42,302 nucleotides of DNA from a virus, in IMG/VR virus record IMGVR_UViG_3300020215_000034, positions 1 through 42,302 of that record; one strand, written 5' to 3'. The notes under the pieces are model-generated. The model saw only the letters and a list, made by a program, of their open reading frames with translations. It did not search any database and was not told where the DNA came from. The translations under genes and the position numbers were made by a program. Position 1 is the stretch's first letter. Every line of letters begins with the position of its first letter. Below, piece by piece: positions 36,852 through 42,302 of this stretch.

Positions 36852-37097
36852 GTGGCTAAGGGCAACAAGCAGCAGACGGCAGTGGTTTCCATGGTGAAGC
36901 CTGTCATTGTTCAGGCAATCGTTGAGGCTGCGATTATTAAGCACGAGACGCGCAAGCAGGGAGTCGGGCATAAATGCTCGTACTGCGGGAGCCTGAATAC
37001 CTACGTTTGCAGCACACGGGCTCATCCCTATGTCATCACGCAGCGCATTCGCCGGTGCCGCTGCAACGACTGCCAGAAGCCATTTAAAGCGGTATAG
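36852..37097 (+). CDS. Zinc-ribbon protein (NrdR/ogr-like style)
   Basis: GTG 36852, with GGGGAAAGG upstream, gives 81 residues: a short hydrophobic helix, then CSYCGSLNTYVCSTRAHPYV and RRCRCNDCQ, a CxxC...CxxC ribbon with an Arg-rich turn, resembling NrdR or ogr-type zinc ribbons that bind DNA. Its stop is the first base group of the conserved dyad at 37095. It may regulate late genes. Confidence 0.65.
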   Translation: MAKGNKQQTAVVSMVKPVIVQAIVEAAIIKHETRKQGVGHKCSYCGSLNTYVCSTRAHPYVITQRIRRCRCNDCQKPFKAV

Positions 37098-37130
37098 GGT
37101 ACAGAACTGTACACCGGCTTATTGCTTCAG
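37095..37130 (+). promoter_or_regulatory. Conserved TAG-TACAG-AA-CTGTA element, copy 1
   Basis: Starting at the stop codon TAG of the zinc-ribbon gene, GGGTACAGAACTGTACACC contains a perfect inverted repeat GTACAG-AA-CTGTAC (37099-37112). Twenty-eight of 36 bases match the element after the portal gene (38958-38993). A regulator-binding site, phage-specific promoter or RNA element are all possible. Confidence 0.6.
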
Positions 37131-37135
37131 ATGAA

Positions 37136-37171
37136 TTGCGCCGCACTCTACTGTTACGGAGTGGCGCGCAA
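37136..37171 (+). promoter_or_regulatory. Hairpin covering the ribosome site of the gpW-position gene
   Basis: TTGCGC (37136-37141) pairs with GCGCAA (37166-37171) and CACTC (37144-37148) with GAGTG (37159-37163), with a small internal loop. The Shine-Dalgarno GGAG (37158-37161) and the A of the ATG are inside the stem. This would slow translation unless opened by a ribosome or regulator. Confidence 0.4.
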
Positions 37172-37446
37172 TGGCTCTCACATCAAGCAGCACAGAAACC
37201 GAAGCGTGGAATCAGTACTACGACAACGTAGACGGCTGGCGCGATAGCACGACAAAAATGAGCGCCATGATTGCCGCGATGGAATGGCTTATCGCGCGCA
37301 ACCGCCCAGATTCCATGTCCGTGTCGGGTCGCAACGTCGTCAACTCGGCGATGTTCAAGGACCTGTACATCGACGTTAAGAAACACGTCGAGTTTGTGGC
37401 TGGCGCGTCACGAAGAACAAACTTCGTGAGGATGCGCCCCCTGTGA
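37171..37446 (+). CDS. gpW-like head-tail connector candidate
   Basis: A 91-residue helical protein directly before the portal, the place lambda gpW has. It has helix patterns (SSTETEAWNQYYDNVDGWRDST, then AAMEWLIARNR) and a basic C terminus. gpW binds the portal and closes the packaged head for tail attachment. Assignment rests on size, helicity and position. The portal's GTG overlaps its stop. Confidence 0.55.
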   Translation: MALTSSSTETEAWNQYYDNVDGWRDSTTKMSAMIAAMEWLIARNRPDSMSVSGRNVVNSAMFKDLYIDVKKHVEFVAGASRRTNFVRMRPL

Positions 37447-38960
37447 CCCCACCCATCAAACGCGGCGCATATACCGCCCTCGGCTATCGTGCGGCTCAAA
37501 TCGAACGTTCCAGCGGACGCCCACAGGCAACCGGCGGAAGTGCTGACTACCATCTGCGCTATGACCGAGAAGACCTCGTTCAGCAGTCGCAGGCATTCGA
37601 CCGCGACAATGCAATTTTTGAAGGTCTCGCCAACCGTGCTGCCGACAACATTCTCGGACACGGCTTCAAGCTCCAGGCGCAGACCTCCAGCGAGGAAGTA
37701 AACAAGCAGCTTGAGCAGCTTTGGGCGGAATGGTCCGAAGCACCGGAAGTTCGCGAGCTGGATACATTCTGGCAAATTGAGCGGCTGGTGCTGCGCGCGC
37801 TGATGGTGGACGGCGACATCGGCGCCATCAAAACCAGCGACGGAAAGATTCAGCTCATCGAGTCGGAGCGTGTCGCGTACCGCTCGCAGGTATCTGACAA
37901 CAAAGAGAACCGCGTTGAGCAGGGTGTCGAGCTGGACAAGCTCGGGCGCCCCGTTCGCTTTTGGATTGCCGACTACAACCGTTTCGGAAACCTGTCGCGC
38001 TCGAAGTATACGCCGATAAACGCGTCAGATTTTATTTTCATTGCGAACCGCAAGCGCGCCTCTCAGACGCGCGGCGTTCCCGTTCACGTGTCGTCCTTTC
38101 CAATGATTCATCGCATCAACGACGTGTGCGACTCGGAAGCCGTCGCGTGGCAGATTCTCGCGCGCTACGCCATCATCGTTACCCGCAACAAAGGCGCGGA
38201 GCAGGCATATCTCGAAACCACTGCGGACAGCGATGCGCCGGCGAATAGCGGCAGTGAGCAGCGCCCCGACCGCGTTCAAGACCAGGGACCGGACCGCTTC
38301 AGCGAGGGGGCTATTGCCTTCCACGGCGAAGAAGGCGAAGACCTGAAAGCGGTGGAGCACAACCTGCCCGGCGCAAACTTCCCTGAATCCATCCGTATGT
38401 TCCTGCGCCTTATCGGGCTGCCGTTCGGCCTGCCGCTAGAGCTTATCCTGCTCGATTTCTCACAGACGAATTACAGCAGCGCGCGCGCCTCGCTGGAGCA
38501 GGCATACCGCAATTTCCAGTGCTGGCAGCGGTTGCTTAAGCAGAAATGGCACGCGCCGCTTTACCGCTGGAAGGTTCAACAGTGGATTGCGGAAGGCAAG
38601 ATTAAGAGCGCGCCCGCGGACGTTCTCAAACACGACTGGATTGCACCGAAATTCCCGTGGGTGGACCCGTTCAAAGAAGCGCAGGCGTGGAAGCACATCA
38701 TCGGCACCGGCCTGTCAACGCACGCCGAAGCCCTTGCAAGCCGCGGGCAGGATTACGACGACTGGCGCGCCCAGCGACAGAAAGAAATCGTTGGCGCCGT
38801 CAGAGCTGCGCAAGAAGTGGAAAAGACGACAGGCGTCAAAGTGCCGTGGGAACTTCTCGCTGGATTGGAAGTGGCAAAAGCGGAAATGCCAGCGGACCCG
38901 GCGGAGAGTACCGAGAAAGACGAAGACGCGGAGTCCGAGAAACGGCAAAAGCCGAAATAG
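37443..38960 (+). CDS. Portal protein (lambda gpB-like)
   Basis: GTG 37443, 505 residues. Features of lambda-type portals: an early AFDRDNAIFEGLANRAADNILG segment, a WAEWS motif (residues ~98-102), the RALMVDGDIGAI helix, and a helical stem with FSQTNYSSARASLEQAYRNFQ (~345-365). It forms the dodecameric vertex ring through which DNA enters. It follows gpW-position gene and precedes the protease. A 3' tail is Glu/Lys-rich. Confidence 0.92.
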   Translation: MTPPIKRGAYTALGYRAAQIERSSGRPQATGGSADYHLRYDREDLVQQSQAFDRDNAIFEGLANRAADNILGHGFKLQAQTSSEEVNKQLEQLWAEWSEAPEVRELDTFWQIERLVLRALMVDGDIGAIKTSDGKIQLIESERVAYRSQVSDNKENRVEQGVELDKLGRPVRFWIADYNRFGNLSRSKYTPINASDFIFIANRKRASQTRGVPVHVSSFPMIHRINDVCDSEAVAWQILARYAIIVTRNKGAEQAYLETTADSDAPANSGSEQRPDRVQDQGPDRFSEGAIAFHGEEGEDLKAVEHNLPGANFPESIRMFLRLIGLPFGLPLELILLDFSQTNYSSARASLEQAYRNFQCWQRLLKQKWHAPLYRWKVQQWIAEGKIKSAPADVLKHDWIAPKFPWVDPFKEAQAWKHIIGTGLSTHAEALASRGQDYDDWRAQRQKEIVGAVRAAQEVEKTTGVKVPWELLAGLEVAKAEMPADPAESTEKDEDAESEKRQKPK

Positions 38961-38993
38961 GTTACAGAACTGTACCCCGACCCATTGTCACAG
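38958..38993 (+). promoter_or_regulatory. Conserved TAG-TACAG-AA-CTGTA element, copy 2
   Basis: Begins at the portal's TAG stop: GGTTACAGAACTGTACCCC (38961-38978 region), with the TACAG-AA-CTGTA core at 38963-38974 and then ACCCATTG. It aligns with copy 1 from the stop codon on. It lies in the 39-60 bases before the protease start. Confidence 0.6.
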
Positions 38994-39020
38994 GATTAGT
39001 TGAAGGCGATTAATACCAGC

Positions 39021-40271
39021 ATGACGAATGTCGCTTTACAACCCGCTGCCAAACTGCGCATCACTGCGCTCCGCAGCGCCCCGTTGCGAGTGGACCGCGA
39101 AGCGCGTGTTATCAACGGCTATGCCGTCATCACTCGTGGCGAGGCGTTGGGTCACGGGATGTGGATTGACAAGGAAATGCTTTCCGCCGTGGTCGCCGCC
39201 GGCAACGCGAAGGCGAACGGCATTAAGTCGCGCTTTACGCATCCGGGGCTGTGCGCCGATGGTATGGGCAAGTACCTCGGGCGCTCCAAGAATTTCCGCC
39301 TTGATGGCGACACGGTTCGCGCCGACCTGCATATCGCGCCCGTTTCCGACGCCTCCCCCGATGGCCGGCTTGGCTCGTACGTGCTGGACCTCGCGGAAGA
39401 AGACCCCGAGAGCTTCGGCGCATCTATCGTGTTCGCGCGGGACGCAGATGCAGAGGACAAGTTCATCGAATCCGCTGGCGGAAAAGTCGTTTACGACGAG
39501 TGGTGTGGTCGAATAATTCAGGACTTCAAGAGTCCTGACCCGCTAAACACGGAAAACCTTCCGCACGCCCGACTCAGCGTGATGACTGCCTCGGATGTCG
39601 TCGATGAGCCGGCGGCGAACCCCAACGGCTTCTTTTCCAGCGGCGATGAGTTTGCCTCGCGTGCTGAGTCCGCCCTGCGCTTCATTTTCGGAATCGACCA
39701 GAACGCCACGCCGGAACTGTTCGGCGCTATCGCGCCAGAGCGCGCCAAAACCTTCGTGAATGGATTTTTAGCCCGACATGGCTTGTCGGTCGGAAAGGAA
39801 TCAGCGATGCCCGCGAAACTCGAAGACGGCAAGTGTGAACCCGAAGACAAGAAGCCGGAAGTGACCGAGGGCGAGAAGAAGCCCGACGAGAAAAAGGAAG
39901 ATGAGGCGATGAGCACGCTGAAAGTCGCGACGCTCGCCGAACTCGAAGCCAAGTTCAGTGACCCCGCTTTCGTTCTCGCCCAGCTCAAAGCCGGCGCGAC
40001 GATGGAGCAGGCGGAACTCGCGTGGAAGGACAAGCAGATTGCCGACCTCCAGGCTGAGAACGCCAAGCTGAAGGCGAACCAGAAAGCGCCCGGTGCCGAG
40101 CCGGTTACGTTCGCGAACACCGCCGCGGGCGAAGGCACGAGCAAGAAAGACTTCCTCGAAGTCTCCAAGGAATACGCGGCTGAGCATAAGGTGCCGCTGA
40201 GCAAGGCGATGAGCGCGTGCGCGTCGCTGCACCCCGAACTGTTCAAAGCCTACAAGGCGAAGAAGAACTAA
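39021..40271 (+). CDS. Prohead protease fused to a scaffold domain
   Basis: ATG 39021 gives 416 residues; a TTG at 39000 with AGGA upstream is an alternative. Residues ~1-210 resemble a phage maturation protease: VINGYAVITRGEALG start, FTHPG with H74, and EDPESFGASIVF with the likely Ser at 131. Residues ~260-340 are Lys/Glu/Asp-rich and ~330-370 are coiled-coil (WKDKQIADLQAENAKLKANQ), as scaffold regions are. Proteases of this form cut the scaffold and coat proteins while the head matures. Class (U35 or lambda gpC-like) is not certain. Confidence 0.75.
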   Translation: MTNVALQPAAKLRITALRSAPLRVDREARVINGYAVITRGEALGHGMWIDKEMLSAVVAAGNAKANGIKSRFTHPGLCADGMGKYLGRSKNFRLDGDTVRADLHIAPVSDASPDGRLGSYVLDLAEEDPESFGASIVFARDADAEDKFIESAGGKVVYDEWCGRIIQDFKSPDPLNTENLPHARLSVMTASDVVDEPAANPNGFFSSGDEFASRAESALRFIFGIDQNATPELFGAIAPERAKTFVNGFLARHGLSVGKESAMPAKLEDGKCEPEDKKPEVTEGEKKPDEKKEDEAMSTLKVATLAELEAKFSDPAFVLAQLKAGATMEQAELAWKDKQIADLQAENAKLKANQKAPGAEPVTFANTAAGEGTSKKDFLEVSKEYAAEHKVPLSKAMSACASLHPELFKAYKAKKN

Positions 40272-40300
40272 CGCGCGGCTCATGCCGCAAGGAGAAAGAC

Positions 40301-40945
40301 ATGAGTCAGCAGACGGAGCACGGTGTTAAGACCTTCACTGCCGGCGAGGCGCTGGCGCAGTACCGCCGGGTCAAGCTGAGCAGCAACGGGACCACGGTCG
40401 CCTACGCCGGCGCGGACGAGCCTGCTATCGGCATCACGCAGGCGGCGGCGGCAAGCGGCGCGATGGTTGCGGTTCGCCTGCTCAACGACCGGGGCACCTT
40501 CAAGATGACGGCTGGCGGCGCGATTACCGCCTTGCTGCCGGTCTACGGTCTTGCCAGCGGCAAGATTGACGATGCTGTTTCGGGCAGTCCGGGCGTGGCG
40601 GTAGGTATCGCCCTCGAAGCCGCGACGGCGGACGGCGACGTTATCGAAGTCCTGCCGATTCCGGCGGCGCACGGTATCCGCTCGGTTTCCGGTCAGCACA
40701 CGACCGTGGCGGACGCAGACACGATTGTAACCGGTCTGAGCAAGGTGGTCTGCGTGGTTGCCCAGCTCGACAGCGACCCGGTTGACGGTGCGATGCACGT
40801 CACGGCCACCATTGGCGACCAGGCGGGCACGCCGGCTGCCGGCTCCGTCATCATCAAGTCATGGAAGAGCACGGACGGCGACGCCACGCTCGTGGCGGGC
40901 ACGACCTTCAGCAAGCTCGTGAACTGGGTGGCGTACGGCTACTAA
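40301..40945 (+). CDS. Capsid decoration protein (DUF2190-like start)
   Basis: AAGGAGAAAGAC precedes ATG 40301; 214 residues. Residues ~10-115 resemble the DUF2190/gpD-like beta-tulip decoration fold (FTAGEALAQYRRVKL, EPAIGITQAAA, AVGIALEAATADGDVIEVL). Residues ~130-214 are a separate beta-rich module common in phage decorators. It sits between protease and major coat protein, as gpD does. It likely stabilises the expanded capsid. Confidence 0.75.
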   Translation: MSQQTEHGVKTFTAGEALAQYRRVKLSSNGTTVAYAGADEPAIGITQAAAASGAMVAVRLLNDRGTFKMTAGGAITALLPVYGLASGKIDDAVSGSPGVAVGIALEAATADGDVIEVLPIPAAHGIRSVSGQHTTVADADTIVTGLSKVVCVVAQLDSDPVDGAMHVTATIGDQAGTPAAGSVIIKSWKSTDGDATLVAGTTFSKLVNWVAYGY

Positions 40946-40954
40946 GCCAAGGAA

Positions 40955-40993
40955 TTGAGCGAGCGGGGGCGGTCCCCGTCCTCGTTCGCTCGA
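40955..40993 (+). promoter_or_regulatory. Hairpin between decorator and coat protein genes
   Basis: GAGCGA (40957-40962) pairs with TCGCTC (40986-40991), and CGGGG (40964-40968) with CCCCG (40974-40978) around GCGGT. It is not followed by a T-run, so it is not a standard terminator. It may be an RNA stability or processing hairpin that helps raise coat protein expression, as found before other coat genes. Confidence 0.45.
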
Positions 40994-41027
40994 TAAAAGA
41001 TTCGGGGACAGTTTAGGAGCTGACACA

Positions 41028-41984
41028 ATGCCTACACAGAGTGGTTCGTACGCAACCCCGCGTCTCGACCTCGGTGCTGCGTTCCAGGAGTTCGACCTTA
41101 CCGCAAACAACTTCATTGCGGCGCTGGCCCTGCCTCAGATTCGCGTTCCGCGCAAGGAAGCGAAGTTCGTCAAGCTGCGCCGTGAAGGCGTTCTCGCCCG
41201 CGCGGATCTGAAGCGCGCCGCTCGCTCCGCGTACAATCGCGACGAGTACAGCGTCGAAGATGATTCGTACGCCTGCGAGGAGTACGGTCACGAGCAGCCG
41301 CTTGACGACAGTGAACGCGCGTTCTACGCAAACGACTTCGACGCCGAGTTCTACGCGTCCCAAGTCGCCGCGCGCCGGCTGCTGACGGACTACGAAGTCC
41401 GCGCTGCGACTGCCATCTTCAACACCTCAACGTGGACCGGTTCGAGCCTGACCACGGCGGTCGGCACCGAATGGAGCACCGCGAGCGCCGATGCGAAGTC
41501 GGACATTCTCGCCGCTAAGGAAAAGGTTCGCCGCCTGACCGGCGTGGACCCGGACACGATGATTATCAGCAAGGTGGTTTACAATAACCTGCTGAAGAAC
41601 GACGACCTGAACGAAGCCGTGAAGTACATCCAGCTCGGCACGGTCTCGAACGTCGCGAAGGCGATGGCGGACTTCTTCGGGCTGCGGCAGGTGCTCATCG
41701 GCGCCGGCGTCTACAACAGCGCGAAGGAAGGGCAGGACGCAACCATCACGGACATCTGGGATGACGAGTATGCGATGATTTGCAAGCTGCCGGAAGGCGA
41801 CGCCATCACGGCGCCTGGCATCGGTCGCACGTTCCTCTGGCGCGATGACTCCCCGAACGACCTGAACGTTGAAGAGTACCGCGAAGAGCAGACCCGCAGC
41901 ACGATTTACCGCGTGCGGCACACGGTGGACGAAAAGATTATCGACGCCGCGTTCGGTCACCTGCTCTCCAACATCACCGCCTAA
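41028..41984 (+). CDS. Major capsid protein
   Basis: The 318-residue protein is placed directly after the decorator and before a strong terminator. It has an early FNLTANNFIAALALP-like segment, ending in a C-terminal beta strand set with VRHTVDEKIIDAAFGHLL. Lambda gpE-like coat proteins have this length and overall composition. It would form the HK97-fold capsid shell. GGAGCTGACACA precedes the start. Confidence 0.85.
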   Translation: MPTQSGSYATPRLDLGAAFQEFDLTANNFIAALALPQIRVPRKEAKFVKLRREGVLARADLKRAARSAYNRDEYSVEDDSYACEEYGHEQPLDDSERAFYANDFDAEFYASQVAARRLLTDYEVRAATAIFNTSTWTGSSLTTAVGTEWSTASADAKSDILAAKEKVRRLTGVDPDTMIISKVVYNNLLKNDDLNEAVKYIQLGTVSNVAKAMADFFGLRQVLIGAGVYNSAKEGQDATITDIWDDEYAMICKLPEGDAITAPGIGRTFLWRDDSPNDLNVEEYREEQTRSTIYRVRHTVDEKIIDAAFGHLLSNITA

Positions 41985-41998
41985 TCACAGTCTGCCCC

Positions 41999-42032
41999 AA
42001 GGGACGCCGTGAAGGTCTAGCGGCGTCCCTTT
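41999..42032 (+). terminator. Rho-independent terminator after the coat protein
   Basis: AAGGGACGCCG (41999-42009), 11-base loop, CGGCGTCCCTT (42021-42031), an exact 11-bp stem, then TTCCCT. Strong terminator or processing site at the end of the head module; genes downstream would need read-through or a new promoter. Confidence 0.75.
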
Positions 42033-42064
42033 CCCTACAACTCAAGACGAGAGGCTTGCGCGCA

Positions 42065-42302
42065 ATGAAACGGTTTTTCATGTGTTTCGCGGCGGTGATT
42101 CTGAGTGCGCAGGCATTCGCAGCCGCCGACTACGACTTCAAGGCGGAAAAGACGCCCTGGATGGTTATCACGGTCGCGACCAGCGGCGTGAAGAACGTCC
42201 TGATTCCCGACCACGACATCACCATCGTTCATTTGAACGTTCAAAGCGACGGCTCTACAGCGAGCGCGGCGACGGACAAGGTTTGGATTATGCGAAACCA
42301 GA
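42065..42302 (+). CDS. Small exported protein, N-terminal part (continues at 1..327)
   Basis: ATG 42065 with GAGAGG upstream opens a frame that runs off the window end and continues in frame at base 1 to 327. The whole protein is 145 residues, starting MKRFFMCFAAVILSAQAFAA, a good Sec signal peptide, then a small beta-rich mature part. It directly follows the coat protein terminator. It may be an exported or virion-surface protein. First of three genes with signal peptides in this region. Confidence 0.85.
   Translation, partial: MKRFFMCFAAVILSAQAFAAADYDFKAEKTPWMVITVATSGVKNVLIPDHDITIVHLNVQSDGSTASAATDKVWIMRNQ
42176..42302. repeat. Terminal direct repeat, right copy (circular contig overlap)
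   Basis: Identical to 1..127. See the left copy. It lies inside the exported-protein gene, with no interruption of its frame when the ends are merged, which supports circular joining at this point. Confidence 0.9.

Noticed and set aside
39518-40246. A 242-codon minus-strand frame opposite the protease-scaffold gene
   Set aside because: Serine/alanine-rich low complexity, no ribosome site, and it mirrors the codon bias of the plus-strand gene.

Overview
This window is a complete, circular genome of a temperate tailed double-stranded DNA phage (Caudoviricetes). The first and last 127 bases are identical, so the unique genome is about 42,175 bp, and one gene (42065..42302 continuing at 1..327) crosses the join. 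Phage identity rests on a lambda-type head module: terminase large subunit with Walker A/B and nuclease acidic residues, gpW-position connector, portal, protease-scaffold, decoration protein and major coat protein. There is also a tyrosine integrase, a CI-type repressor with an S24 autoprotease domain, a RecE-like exonuclease, an SSB and a RusA-like resolvase. The DNA is GC-rich throughout. A lipoprotein of the lysis cassette and Sec signal peptides point to a Gram-negative-type (two-membrane) host; the SSB has the simple OB plus acidic-tip form of GC-rich environmental bacteria, but the host cannot be named from the sequence.

Layout, going round the circle. Lysogeny control (14.5-17.1 kb, minus strand): a small membrane zinc-ribbon gene, the integrase and the repressor, with a candidate attP between the first two. 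Early region (17.1-26.5 kb, plus strand): a divergent operator/promoter, a Phd-like antitoxin in the cro position, two HTH regulators, many small overlapping genes, an NTP pyrophosphohydrolase, then recombination and replication genes (exonuclease, its partner, a minimal PrimPol-like protein, SSB, RusA). Replication (26.5-27.9 kb): an initiator-like gene with an HNH nuclease embedded in it and iteron-like repeats that look like an origin. Accessory region (28.0-34.5 kb): a degenerate tRNA-Gly, a Mom-like GNAT gene and about twenty short, mostly unknown ORFs joined by ATGA/GTGA overlaps, including small paralogous families. Packaging and head (32.9-42.0 kb): winged-helix regulator, terminase subunits, connector, portal, protease-scaffold, decorator and coat protein, ending at a strong terminator. 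Then secreted or fibre-like proteins, holin-like and spanin-like genes, a second connector candidate, a large tail fibre, a tape-measure/ejection candidate, a hub-like protein and receptor-type tail proteins (42.0 kb through 13.3 kb). A P63C-domain gene with its own promoter sits at 13.4-14.5 kb as an inserted moron.

The most unusual points are: (1) the P63C moron is flanked by a 26-bp duplication of the overlapping ends of two convergent genes; (2) a conserved TACAG-AA-CTGTA dyad occurs directly after the stop codons of two late genes, with a variant upstream of a winged-helix regulator; (3) three early intercistronic gaps are each closed by a long-range RNA helix running from the upstream stop codon to the next Shine-Dalgarno; (4) an HNH nuclease domain and four iterons lie inside the replication initiator gene; (5) three consecutive genes after the coat protein carry Sec-type signal peptides; (6) a tRNA-like gene with an 8-nt anticodon loop abuts a Mom-like gene. 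No endolysin, tail tube or long tape measure could be recognised, so the lysis enzyme and tail type remain open.
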